The translations under genes were made by a program, and so were the position numbers. This document shows positions 32,902 through 41,433 of a stretch of 64,000 nucleotides of DNA, piece after piece. The notes under the pieces are model-generated. The model searched no databases, had not been told where the DNA came from, and worked only from the letters and a program-made list of their open reading frames with translations. Numbering within the stretch: position 1 is the first letter of the stretch; each line of letters starts with the position of its first letter. Origin of the DNA: CADCTB01 sp964479465 (GTDB lineage Bacteria; Actinomycetota; Acidimicrobiia; Acidimicrobiales; AC-14); contig CAYZMG010000007.1 in the NCBI GenBank assembly GCA_964479465.1, forward strand, positions 34,143 through 98,142, given 5' to 3'.

Positions 32902-34046
32902 CAGAGCTGGGGGGATTCTCCACTCGCGCCATCCACGCGGGTCAGGATTCCGACCCCGCCACCGGCGCGGTCACCACGCCGATCTACCAGACGTCCACCT
33001 TCGCCCAGGAGGGCCTCGGCGCCCACAAGGGCTACGAGTACGCCCGCACCGCCAACCCCACCCGCACCGCCCTGGAGACCTGCCTGGCATCCCTGGAGGG
33101 GGCCGCCCACGGGCTGGCCTTCGCCAGCGGCATGGCTGCGGTCGACGTGGTCGTGCGCCAGCTGGCGGCCGGCGACAACATCCTCGTCAACCCCGACGGC
33201 TACGGCGGTACCCACCGCCTGCTGAGCCAGGTCCACAAGGCCGACTTCACGCCGGCCGACCTGGGCGACCTCGACGCCGTGGCGGCGGCGTGGACCGGCC
33301 GCACGAGGCTCGTCTGGGTCGAGTCACCCACCAACCCGGGCCTGGCCGTGGTCGACATCGCCGCCCTGGCCGCCATGGCCCGGGAGCGGGGCGCCCTGTG
33401 CGTCGTCGACAACACCTTCGCCACGCCCTACCTCCAGAGGCCGCTGGAGTTGGGCGCCGACGCCGTGGTGCACTCCACCAGCAAGTACCTGAGCGGGCAC
33501 TCCGACGTGATCGGCGGCTTCGTGGCGACGAACGACCCGGGATTTGCCTCTGCGCTCACGTTGACGCGGAACGCCGCCGGCTCCGTGCCGGGCCCGATGG
33601 ACTGCTTCCTCGTGCTGCGCGGGGTCAGGACCCTGGCCCTGCGCATGGACCGGCACTGCGACAACGCCATGGCCGTCGCAGGCTTCCTGGCCGACCATCC
33701 GGCTATGGCGTCGGTGTCTTATCCCGGCCTGGTCGACCACCCAGGCCACGACCTGGCCAAGCGCCAGATGTCGGGCCGGTTCGGGGGAATGGTGTCGTGC
33801 GTGCTCGGCGGCGGCGAGGCCGCCGCCGCCGACTTCGTCAGCCGCACCCGGCTGTTCACCCTCGGCGAGTCGCTGGGCGGGGTGGAGTCGCTGATCGGCT
33901 ACCCGGCCCGGATGAGCCACGCCAGCCTGGCCGGTACGCCCCTGGCCGCCGATCCAGGATTGGTACGCCTTTCCGTCGGGGTCGAGGACGTCGGCGATCT
34001 GCTGGAGGACCTGACCCAGGCCCTCAGCTCGGTTCCGCGTACCTGA
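32898..34046 (+). CDS. metB: Cystathionine gamma-synthase, probable CTG start
   Basis: A PLP enzyme of the Cys/Met metabolism family, 382 residues. STRAIHAGQDSD, YEYARTANPTR (phosphate-binding Tyr and Arg), ASGMAAVD and the PLP lysine in HSTSKYLSGHSDV are all present. Absence of C-gamma-lyase-specific features and the general match support gamma-synthase, though lyase activity cannot be excluded. The N-terminus TELGGFSTRAIHAG starts at CTG 32898, which overlaps the CooC stop as CTGA. No ATG, GTG or TTG lies in frame for over 100 nt upstream. It converts O-acyl-homoserine and cysteine to cystathionine. Confidence 0.9.
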   Translation: MTELGGFSTRAIHAGQDSDPATGAVTTPIYQTSTFAQEGLGAHKGYEYARTANPTRTALETCLASLEGAAHGLAFASGMAAVDVVVRQLAAGDNILVNPDGYGGTHRLLSQVHKADFTPADLGDLDAVAAAWTGRTRLVWVESPTNPGLAVVDIAALAAMARERGALCVVDNTFATPYLQRPLELGADAVVHSTSKYLSGHSDVIGGFVATNDPGFASALTLTRNAAGSVPGPMDCFLVLRGVRTLALRMDRHCDNAMAVAGFLADHPAMASVSYPGLVDHPGHDLAKRQMSGRFGGMVSCVLGGGEAAAADFVSRTRLFTLGESLGGVESLIGYPARMSHASLAGTPLAADPGLVRLSVGVEDVGDLLEDLTQALSSVPRT

Positions 34047-34081
34047 TCGGCACGTTTCTGACGCTCCTGGGTACGCGGAAC
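34032..34081. terminator. 12-bp hairpin over the metB stop
   Basis: GTTCCGCGTACC (34032-34043) pairs with GGTACGCGGAAC (34070-34081). The TGA stop of metB begins in the loop. It separates metB from the convergent rpsR gene, so it may terminate both. Confidence 0.65.
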
Positions 34082-34109
34082 GTCTAGCCGGCCGCGTCAG
34101 CCCGCTTCG

Positions 34110-34574
34110 CTACTCGCTGTAAGCAGGAACGGCGTCGTCGGCCACGTCGTCGGTGGTGCCGTCGACATCGGTGCCGTCGACATCGACCTCGGCGCTCTCG
34201 ACGCCGGCATCGGCGTCACGGGCTGCGTCGGGACGGGGGCCCCGGGGGCCGCCCCGGCCGCCGCCGCCTCGACCCTCACGACCGCCGGCCTTGTCGCTCA
34301 CAGTGCGCTGCGTGTAGGGAATCAGCGCCAGCTCACGGGCGGTCTTGATGGCGACGGCGACGTCGCGCTGGTGCTGGAGGCAGGTGCCGGTGGTGCGGCG
34401 GGCCTTGATCTTGGCCCGGTCGCTGATGAACCGGCGCAGGACGTTGACGTCCTTGTAGTCCACCCAGACGACGTGGTCGCGGCAGAAGACGCAGACCTTG
34501 GGCTTGCCTCGGCGGTTGGTGTCTCGGACCGGTGTCCGCTTCTTGCCGCGGTCGCGGTCGTTGTTCCGTGCCAT
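34110..34574 (-). CDS. rpsR: Ribosomal protein S18 with acidic C-terminal extension
   Basis: Residues 1-90 are S18: KPKVCVFCRDH, VDYKDVNVLRRFISDR, KIKARRTTGTCLQHQR and RELALIPY. Cys28, Cys31, Cys65 and His68 form a possible zinc site, so it is the zinc-type (C+) form. S18 binds S6 in the 30S platform. The protein continues for some 60 residues beyond the usual end, first Gly/Arg-rich, then an acidic tract (DADAGVESAEVDVDGTDVDG). The gene stands alone, away from rpsF, ssb and rplI. The ATG follows TGGCAC-rich DNA with no strong ribosome-binding site. Confidence 0.92.
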   Translation of the reverse strand: MARNNDRDRGKKRTPVRDTNRRGKPKVCVFCRDHVVWVDYKDVNVLRRFISDRAKIKARRTTGTCLQHQRDVAVAIKTARELALIPYTQRTVSDKAGGREGRGGGGRGGPRGPRPDAARDADAGVESAEVDVDGTDVDGTTDDVADDAVPAYSE

Positions 34575-34678
34575 GTCGGGAGCAAGTGTAGCGGTTGAGG
34601 GCGGACCTACCCGTTTCCCGGCCCCAGGCGTAGGGTGGGCCTGTCGCTGTCTCGAGCCTACGGGCCCTCGTCGGGGGT

Positions 34679-36733
34679 GTGGTCGCGGGTGTGCTCCTGG
34701 CCGGGCCGGCGCTGGCACAGTTCACCCCGCCGACGCTGACGCCGGCCACGGTGAGCTTCGGCTCGGTGACCATCGGGGAGACCGGCTCCCCGCTCTCCGT
34801 CACATTCACGCCCAACAGCCCGGTGACGCTGGATGCCATCAGCTTCACCGGCCCCTACTCGCGCTCCGGCGGGACGTGTGCCCTCGGGCCGGTGAGCACC
34901 CCGTGCACGATCACCGTGCTCTTCACCCCGACGGCCGCCGGCCCGCAGCCGGGAGTCCTTGCCGTCGTCTGGGGCGCTGACAATTCGCTGCAGAGCACGC
35001 TGACCGGCAACGGAGTGCCGGCGCCGACGACCACCGACCAGCCGACCACGACGGCCGTCCTGCGGACGACCACGACCAGGCCGCCGCCGACAACGACCCG
35101 GCTGACCACGTCGACCACGGAATCGCCCACGACCACCGTGGCCGAGACCACCACCGTCCCCGAGACGACCACCACCTCGTCGACGACGAGCCTCCCGCCG
35201 CCGCCGGCGGCGCCGCCGGCGCCGGCGGGCATCACCCTCGACGCAGTCGCCGCCGGCGGCCGGCGGTCGGGACCGCCGGGGATCGGCCTGACCGTCACCG
35301 GCTCCGGGTACCCGGCCGGCGGGCGGGCCTACGGCACCCGCCGGGTCGCGGCGCCGGCGCTCGCCCAGGTCGAGCGGGTCTGCGAGACGGTGTACGTCTT
35401 CGTGGACGGCCGCCGGATCGGCTCGACCAGCCCCGACGCCGCCGGTGACATACGCAAGGAGGGGATCTCCGTCCCCGCCGACGTCGCCCCGGGCCGCCAC
35501 GACGTCACCAGCTCGTGCCGCTCGTCGGGGAGCCCCGCGCTGGCGGCGTCGGCCTTCGAGGTGACCGCCGCCGGCCTCCACCGCAGCGCCCTGGCCACCT
35601 CACTGCCCCAGGTGGACCAGATCGACTTCGGCGCCGACCAGCTGTTGCTCAGCGCCTTCGCCGTCGCCGCCCTGCTGGTGCTGATCGCCTTCCCGGCCGA
35701 GTTGTTCAACACCACGCTGGAGGAGCACTACGACGAGGTCCGGGGCTGGTTCGGGCTGAAACCCCGTCCGGTGGGCGGCGGGCGCCACCACGGGCTGCTG
35801 CTCGGTCTCTTCCTGGCCCTGAGCGGGCCCCTGTGGTTCGCCATCCAGCCCACCAGCGGGTTCGACGCTGCCACCGCAGTCGGCGCCTTGGGCCTCAGCC
35901 TGGCCACGGGGGCCGTCGTCCTGGCCTCGGACCTGCCCGAAGTGGGCTACGTCCGCCGGCGCTACCGGGAGAGGGCCACGCCCATCGCCCTCCCGGGGGC
36001 GTTGATCATCGCTGTGGCGTGCGTGGTCCTGTCGCGGGCCGTCGGGTTCCAGCCCGGGTACTTCTACGGGCTCCTCGGCGGGCTGGCTCTGAGCCGGAAG
36101 CTCGGGCGAGACGAGTCCGGCCGCCTCGCCGCCCGCACGGTGGCCTTCCTCCTCGCCCTCAGCTTCGGCTCGTGGCTGGCCCTCCAGCCGGTGGCCGCCG
36201 CTGCCGCGGAGGACGGGAGAACCTTCGGCACGATCCTGGTCGAGAACGTCCTCGGCGGCATCTTCTGGGCCGCGCTCGACAGCCTGATCATCGCCATGCT
36301 CCCCATGCGCCTCCTTCTGGGGGAGAGGGTCATTGGCTGGAGCCGGGCGGCGTGGGCCGGCCTGTACGGGCTCACCCTGTTGGCCTTCGTGCACATCCTC
36401 CTGCGCCCGAGCACGGGCTACGTATCGAACACGTCGGCGTCCCCGCTGAATGTGGTCATCGGCCTGTTCGTGGCGTTCGCTCTGTTCTCGTTCGGGTTCT
36501 GGGGGTACTTCAGGTTCCGGCCGGTCGGCGGACAGCCGCCAGCAGCACTACACGCCGAAGCTCCGGCGGATGAGGTTCAGGGCGCTGCCGGCCCGGTACC
36601 AGCCGATGTGCTCGTCATTGAGGGTGTGGGTGCAGGTGAAGTCGAAAGTGGAACCGTCGGGGCGGTGGAGACGGCACTCGACCGGACGATCCGGCGCCAG
36701 GCCGGCCAACCCGAGGATGGAGATCCGGTCTAG
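34679..36733 (+). CDS. Multi-domain exported membrane protein
   Basis: Order of parts: a short signal peptide (from GTG 34679: VVAGVLLAGPALAQ), a choice-of-anchor-D/ASPM-like beta domain (ATVSFGSVTIGETG through ITVLFTPTAAGPQP, ~20-110), a Thr/Pro-rich linker (115-175), a second Ig-like domain with a Cys pair (to ~305), then eight or so membrane helices (from about residue 318) to FGFWGYFRFRP, and a cytoplasmic acidic tail of about 70 residues. The signal peptide is short; an upstream in-frame extension (VAVSSLRALVGG) improves it but has no usual start codon. Function unknown. The last 186 bp run antisense into the aconitase gene, so the true end may be earlier. Confidence 0.7.
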   Translation: MVAGVLLAGPALAQFTPPTLTPATVSFGSVTIGETGSPLSVTFTPNSPVTLDAISFTGPYSRSGGTCALGPVSTPCTITVLFTPTAAGPQPGVLAVVWGADNSLQSTLTGNGVPAPTTTDQPTTTAVLRTTTTRPPPTTTRLTTSTTESPTTTVAETTTVPETTTTSSTTSLPPPPAAPPAPAGITLDAVAAGGRRSGPPGIGLTVTGSGYPAGGRAYGTRRVAAPALAQVERVCETVYVFVDGRRIGSTSPDAAGDIRKEGISVPADVAPGRHDVTSSCRSSGSPALAASAFEVTAAGLHRSALATSLPQVDQIDFGADQLLLSAFAVAALLVLIAFPAELFNTTLEEHYDEVRGWFGLKPRPVGGGRHHGLLLGLFLALSGPLWFAIQPTSGFDAATAVGALGLSLATGAVVLASDLPEVGYVRRRYRERATPIALPGALIIAVACVVLSRAVGFQPGYFYGLLGGLALSRKLGRDESGRLAARTVAFLLALSFGSWLALQPVAAAAAEDGRTFGTILVENVLGGIFWAALDSLIIAMLPMRLLLGERVIGWSRAAWAGLYGLTLLAFVHILLRPSTGYVSNTSASPLNVVIGLFVAFALFSFGFWGYFRFRPVGGQPPAALHAEAPADEVQGAAGPVPADVLVIEGVGAGEVESGTVGAVETALDRTIRRQAGQPEDGDPV

Positions 36734-38809
36734 CTCGCCGACCTCGTCGTAGGTAACGGGGTCGCTGAACACCAGCGGCAACACGCCCTGCTTCTTGAGG
36801 TTGGTCTCGGCGATGCGGGCGAAGGAGCGCACGATGATGGCCCTGGCGCCCATGAACCGGGGCTCCATGGCCGCGTGCTCCCGGGAGGACCCCTCCCCGT
36901 AGTTCTCGTCGCCCACGGCCACCCACGCCATGCCGGCGTCCCGGTAATGGCGGGCGACATCGGGGTAGGGCTCCCGCTCCTGGTGGACCTCGCACCAGCC
37001 GATGCCGGACTCGCCGGTGTAGGCGTTGGTCACGGCCATGAAGAGATTGCCGCTGATGTTCTCCAGGTGGCCGCGGAATCGCAGCCACCGGCCGGCAGCC
37101 GAGATGTGGTCGGTGGTGCACTTGCCGCGGGCCTTGAGCAGGATCGGCAGCTCGGTGAGCTCGGGGTCGGTGTTCGGGGCGAAGGGCTCGAGCCGCTGCA
37201 GCCGCTCGCTATCCGGGGCGATGACGACTTCGGTGGCGGACCCGTCCTCCGGCGGGGCCATGAAGCCGGCGTCGCCACCGGCGTAGCCACCGGGCGGAAG
37301 CTCGCAGCCCTCGGGCTCGTCGAGGGGCTCACCGCCGATCAGGTCGGTGAGCGGGTTGAAGTCGAGCGTGCCGGCCAGGGCGTAGGCCACGGTGGTCTCC
37401 GGGGACGCGATGAAGGCCAAGGTCTCCGGGTTGCCGTCGTTGCGCTTGGGGAAGTTGCGGTTGAACGACGTGATGATCGAGTTGTTCTCGCCCTTCACCA
37501 CGTCAGAGCGGGCCCACTGGCCGATGCAAGGCCCACAGGCGTTGGCCAGGACGGTGGCGCCCACGGCTTCGAGGTCGGCCAGCAGACCGTCGCGCTCGAC
37601 GGTGGCCCGGACCACCTCGGACCCGGGCGTGATGAGTAGGGGAGTACGGGTCTTGAGTCCCCGGGCGCTGGCCTGGCGGGCAACGCTGGCGGCCCGGCTG
37701 ATGTCCTCGTAGGAGGAGTTGGTGCAGGAGCCGACGAGGGCCTGGGACAGCACAAGGGGCCAGCCGGCGGCCCGGGCTTCCGAGCCCATGGCGGAGACCG
37801 GTCGACCGAGGTCGGGGGTGTGGGGGCCGACCACGTGGGGCTCGAGGGTGGAGAGGTCGATCTCGATGATCTCGTCGAAGAACGTCGACGGGTGGGCCAG
37901 GACCTCGTCGTCGGCCCGCAGGTCGGCGGACACCGCGTCGGCGGCCTCGGCCAGGGCCCCCCGACCGGTGGCGGCGAGGTAGGCCCGCGACCGCTCGTCG
38001 TAGGGGAACACCGACGTGGTGGCCCCGATCTCGGCGCCCATGTTGCAGATGGTGGCCTTTCCGGTGCAGCTGATGGCCGCGGTACCCGGTCCGAAGTACT
38101 CGACGATGGCGCCCGTCCCGCCCCGCACGGTGAGGATCTCCGCCACCCGGAGGATGACGTCCTTGGGCGAGGCCCAGCCCGAAAGGCTGCCCGACAGCCG
38201 GACGCCGATGAGCCGGGGCCAGCGCAGCCCGAACGGCCCTCCCGTCATGACGTCGACGGCGTCGGCGCCGCCCACGCCGATGGCGACCATGCCCAGCCCG
38301 CCGGCGTTGGGTGTGTGGCTGTCGGTGCCGATCATCATGCCGCCGGGGAAGGCGTAGCGCTCGAGCACGACCTGGTGGATGATGCCGGCGCCAGGCTTCC
38401 AGAAGCCGATGCCGTAGCGGCTGGAAGCGGTGCAGAGGAAGTCGTAGACCTCCCGGTTCACGTCCTCGGCCACGGCCAGGTCGGCGGCGGCGCCGTCCTG
38501 GGCGAGGATCAGGTGGTCGCAATGGACGGTGGTCGGGACCTGGACCGCCGGCAGGCCGGCGGTCATGAACTGGAGCACGGCCATCTGGGCGGTGGCGTCC
38601 TGCATCGCCACCCGGTCCGGTCGGAGCTCGACGTAGGAGCGACCGCGGACCGGCACCTCGATGTCGATGTCGTCGAGGTGGGCGACCAGGATCTTCTCGG
38701 CCAGGGTGAGCGGGCGGCCGAGCAGGCGCCGGCCGGCCGCCAGCCGCTCACTCATGGCGCCGTACAGGCGCTCGACGAGCTCGACGGGCGTATTCGCGGT
38801 GACGGTGAT
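36548..38809 (-). CDS. Aconitate hydratase, probable ATC start
   Basis: TCA-cycle aconitase of 753 residues. The [4Fe-4S] ligand Cys segments are SCTNSSYED and ACGPCIGQW; TDSHTPN, GRGK-type KARGKCTTDHIS and YGEGSSREHAA complete the active site. GGAGG (38816-38820) lies 6 nt before an ATC at 38809 (TVTANTPVELVERLYGAM). No ATG, GTG or TTG is usable between; the first ATG in frame (MSERLAAGRR) lacks a ribosome-binding site and would cut the first ~16 residues. The gene is divergent from the septum-type protein. The long open frame beyond 38809 is an artefact of the tandem repeat in that gene. Mitochondrial-type (AcnA versus other) is not decided. Confidence 0.93.
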   Translation of the reverse strand: MTVTANTPVELVERLYGAMSERLAAGRRLLGRPLTLAEKILVAHLDDIDIEVPVRGRSYVELRPDRVAMQDATAQMAVLQFMTAGLPAVQVPTTVHCDHLILAQDGAAADLAVAEDVNREVYDFLCTASSRYGIGFWKPGAGIIHQVVLERYAFPGGMMIGTDSHTPNAGGLGMVAIGVGGADAVDVMTGGPFGLRWPRLIGVRLSGSLSGWASPKDVILRVAEILTVRGGTGAIVEYFGPGTAAISCTGKATICNMGAEIGATTSVFPYDERSRAYLAATGRGALAEAADAVSADLRADDEVLAHPSTFFDEIIEIDLSTLEPHVVGPHTPDLGRPVSAMGSEARAAGWPLVLSQALVGSCTNSSYEDISRAASVARQASARGLKTRTPLLITPGSEVVRATVERDGLLADLEAVGATVLANACGPCIGQWARSDVVKGENNSIITSFNRNFPKRNDGNPETLAFIASPETTVAYALAGTLDFNPLTDLIGGEPLDEPEGCELPPGGYAGGDAGFMAPPEDGSATEVVIAPDSERLQRLEPFAPNTDPELTELPILLKARGKCTTDHISAAGRWLRFRGHLENISGNLFMAVTNAYTGESGIGWCEVHQEREPYPDVARHYRDAGMAWVAVGDENYGEGSSREHAAMEPRFMGARAIIVRSFARIAETNLKKQGVLPLVFSDPVTYDEVGELDRISILGLAGLAPDRPVECRLHRPDGSTFDFTCTHTLNDEHIGWYRAGSALNLIRRSFGV

Positions 38810-38977
38810 GACCTGCCTCCTTTCGGTCCGCCATTCTCGCACCGGACGGAACGGCCGGCGGGAAGGCCGCTCTGGCGGCCGGGGGTCGGGGGGGCCGTAT
38901 GCTGGCGGGGCACGGGATAGCACGGGCTCTCGGGCCGCGACCAGGATGCGGCGGCCGAGCCGGCTCCGGAGGAGGAC

Positions 38978-40426
38978 ATGGCAGACGACGACGCAAGGGC
39001 GCGGCGAACCACGAGGGCGACCACGGGCGCGGCCAAGAAGGCGTCCGTGAAGAAAGCGGCGACCCCCCCCGTCCGGAAGGCGCCGGCCAAGAAGGCTGCG
39101 CCGGCAGCCAGGAAGGCTGCGCCGGCAGCCAGGAAGGCTGCGCCGGCGGCCAAGAGGCCAGCGCCGGCGGCCAAGAGGGCAGCGCCGGCCAAGAAGGCTG
39201 CGCCGGCGGCCAAGAGGGCAGCGCCGGCCAAGAAGGCTGCGCCGGCCAAGAGGGCAGCGCCGGCGGCCAAGCGCACGGTCGCCCCCAAGAAGGCGGCACC
39301 GGCCGCCAGGGCGGCGAGGACGACGACGGCCGCGCCCTCTGCGCCCGGCCGCGGCGCCATTCTCGCCCCCCGGGCGAACAAGGCGCCCTCGTTCCGCCCC
39401 GCCGCCGAGCAGACCGTGGAGGACGACTGGACGCCGCCGGCTCCCGAACCCGTCCGGGAGGACCCGCACGCCCGCATCCGCTCACTCCTGCGGGCCGCAG
39501 CCGCGGAGGTCGAGGGCAGGTCGGTCCCGGCTGCGCGCCCATCGTCGCGGCCGGCGCCCCCCCAGCGGGACGAGGAAGTCACCCGGGTGCTTGTGGCCCC
39601 GGCGCCACCCGACGAGGACGAGTGGCTGGCCGACGACGAGCTCGAGGCCGAGGAGGACGTCGAGGAGGAAGAGTTCGTCGCCGAGCTGGTCGAGGACGAC
39701 TGGGACACCGACGATGTCCCTGAAGCAGACGAGGGCGACTGGGCGGCCCCCGAGGTGCTCGAGGAGGACGACGAGGAGATGCTGACGGTGGCCTCGGCGC
39801 CGCCGCCGAGACTGTCGACGCCATCCCCGCCACCGCGTGGCGCGACGTCGCCCCCGCCCTCGCCGGCGCCGCCGCCCCGGCCGCCGTCGCTGGCCACCGA
39901 CTTCACGCCCCCGCCGTTCGAGACGAAGCCGGCGCCGGCTCGCAAGCCCGGGCGCTCACGACTGAAGGTTCTCGTCATCCTGCTCGCCGGGCTGGTCGCG
40001 CTGGCCGCCCTCTTCGCCGGCGCCATGTGGGCCTACAACAACTTCCGTGACGAGGGCATCGACTACTCCGAGCTGAAGGTCGGCGACTGCTTCGATTCCA
40101 CGGCGTCGAACGAGATCCGGGGGATCGACCTGAAGCCGTGCGCCGAGCCCCACAACTCGGAGATCTTCTTCATCGTCACCCACCCCGCCGGCCCGTCCGA
40201 CGCCTACCCGGGCAAGGACGCCTTGGTCCAGTACGCGGCCGACAACTGCCTGGGCCAGCCGCTGACCGACTACCTCGGCATCACCCTGGAGCAGTCCAAA
40301 CTCAAGGACTTCGAGATCGTGCCCCAGGAATCGGCATGGAAAGACGGTCGTAGGGTGCTGGTTTGCGGGCTGGACACCGGTGGGGAAGGGGACATCACCG
40401 GCTCGGTCAAGGGGACCCGCCGCTGA
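38978..40426 (+). CDS. Septum-formation-like membrane protein with H1-like tail
   Basis: A 482-residue protein with strong GGAGGA before its ATG. Residues 20-110 are tandem KKAAPAA/RKAAPAA units like histone H1 or actinobacterial HupB tails. A Pro/acidic region follows (200-310) with EEDVEEEEF runs. One membrane helix (LKVLVILLAGLVALAALFA) lies near 330, and the external C-terminus matches the septum-formation domain (VGDCFDSTASNE, CAEPHNSEIF, DNCLG, ESAWKDGRRVLVCGL). The basic part would face the cytoplasm and could bind DNA or RNA, linking nucleoid and envelope; this is inference. Confidence 0.85.
   Translation: MADDDARARRTTRATTGAAKKASVKKAATPPVRKAPAKKAAPAARKAAPAARKAAPAAKRPAPAAKRAAPAKKAAPAAKRAAPAKKAAPAKRAAPAAKRTVAPKKAAPAARAARTTTAAPSAPGRGAILAPRANKAPSFRPAAEQTVEDDWTPPAPEPVREDPHARIRSLLRAAAAEVEGRSVPAARPSSRPAPPQRDEEVTRVLVAPAPPDEDEWLADDELEAEEDVEEEEFVAELVEDDWDTDDVPEADEGDWAAPEVLEEDDEEMLTVASAPPPRLSTPSPPPRGATSPPPSPAPPPRPPSLATDFTPPPFETKPAPARKPGRSRLKVLVILLAGLVALAALFAGAMWAYNNFRDEGIDYSELKVGDCFDSTASNEIRGIDLKPCAEPHNSEIFFIVTHPAGPSDAYPGKDALVQYAADNCLGQPLTDYLGITLEQSKLKDFEIVPQESAWKDGRRVLVCGLDTGGEGDITGSVKGTRR
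39080..39290 (+). repeat. Tandem KAAPAA-coding repeat
   Basis: About ten imperfect 18- to 21-bp units of the GCCGGCGGCCAAGAGGGCAG type encode the Lys/Ala/Pro tail of the septum-like protein. Near-identical units (for example two consecutive GCCGGCAGCCAGGAAGGCTG) show recent slippage. It creates long antisense open frames that are not genes. Confidence 0.85.
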
Positions 40427-40443
40427 GTCCCGAGGCTGGACCA

Positions 40444-41433
40444 GTGACGAACAGGAAGGTCGTGGTCATCACCGGGGGATCGGCCGGCGCCGGCCGGGCC
40501 GCGGCGCGGACGTTCGCCCACCGCGGCGCCCACGTGGCCATCCTGGCCAGGGGACGGGATCGCCTGGACGCCGTCTGCCGCGAGATCGAGGGTGCCGGCG
40601 TGCGGGCCCTCGGCATCCCTACCGACGTGGCCGACGCCGGCGCGGTCGAGGCCGCGGCCACCCAGATCGAGGAGACCTTGGGCCCGATCGACGTCTGGGT
40701 CAACAGCGCCATGACGTCGGTGTTCGCCCCGGTGGCTCAGCTCACTGCCGAGGAGGTCAAGCGGGTCGCCGACGTCACCTACCTGGGCAGCGTGAACGGC
40801 ATCCTGTCCGCCCTCCGCCGCATGCGGCCCCGGGACCGGGGCACCATCGTCCAGGTGGGCTCGGCCCTGGCCTATCGCGCCATCCCGCTCCAGGCCAGCT
40901 ACTGCGGGTCGAAGCACGCCATCCGGGGCTTCGTCGACTCGCTGCGCTGCGAGCTGCTGCATGACCGGAGCGGCATCCGGATCACCAGCGTCCACATGCC
41001 GGCGCTGAACACCCCCCAGTTCGGGTGGGTACGCAGCCGGCTGCCGTTCCACCCCCAGCCCGTCCCGCCGATCTATCAGCCGGAAGTGGCCGGCCGGGCC
41101 ATCGTGTGGGCGGCCGACCATCCCCGCCGCGAGTATTGGGTCGGCTACCCGACAGTGGGGGCGATCCTGGCCAATTCGGTCATGCCCGGCGTCCTCGACC
41201 GCTACCTGGCCCGGACCAACTTCCAGGCCCAGCAGACCGCAATGCCCGTGGCCCCCGACCGGCCCGACAACCTCGACGGCCCGGTGCCCGGCACGCAGGC
41301 CGCCCACGGCATCTTCGACGACCAGGCCAAGGACCGCAGCATCCAGGCCACGCTCAGCATGCATCGCCGGCTGGCGGTGGGTACGGCCTCAGGGGCCGCC
41401 CTGGCCGCCCTCGTCGCCCGCCGCCGGAGTTGA
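40444..41433 (+). CDS. Short-chain dehydrogenase/reductase with C-terminal extension
   Basis: The GTG at 40444 gives 329 residues. The cofactor motif TGGSAGAGR is at 10-18, and the catalytic Tyr and Lys are in YCGSKHA, with Ser in VQVGSALAY before. The C-terminal 90 residues are longer than a minimal SDR and end in an Arg-rich segment. The first 240 residues resemble the Acidimicrobiia/actinobacterial SDRs with a C-terminal helix extension. Substrate unknown. Its 3' end overlaps the convergent GAF-ANTAR gene by 45 bp. Confidence 0.9.
   Translation: MTNRKVVVITGGSAGAGRAAARTFAHRGAHVAILARGRDRLDAVCREIEGAGVRALGIPTDVADAGAVEAAATQIEETLGPIDVWVNSAMTSVFAPVAQLTAEEVKRVADVTYLGSVNGILSALRRMRPRDRGTIVQVGSALAYRAIPLQASYCGSKHAIRGFVDSLRCELLHDRSGIRITSVHMPALNTPQFGWVRSRLPFHPQPVPPIYQPEVAGRAIVWAADHPRREYWVGYPTVGAILANSVMPGVLDRYLARTNFQAQQTAMPVAPDRPDNLDGPVPGTQAAHGIFDDQAKDRSIQATLSMHRRLAVGTASGAALAALVARRRS

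Noticed and set aside
36548..36733. Antisense overlap of the membrane protein with aconitase as regulatory
   Set aside because: Probably just a late stop in the membrane protein's disordered tail; nothing shows regulation.
36548..39469. 973-residue version of aconitase
   Set aside because: The first ~220 residues are antisense of the KAAPAA repeat gene. Aconitase similarity and the GGAGG site both begin at about 38810.
38752..40026. Long antisense open frame opposite the septum-type gene
   Set aside because: It is a Ala/Ser-rich mirror of the KAAPAA repeats with no ribosome-binding site; the sense frame has a ribosome-binding site, a membrane helix and a family domain.
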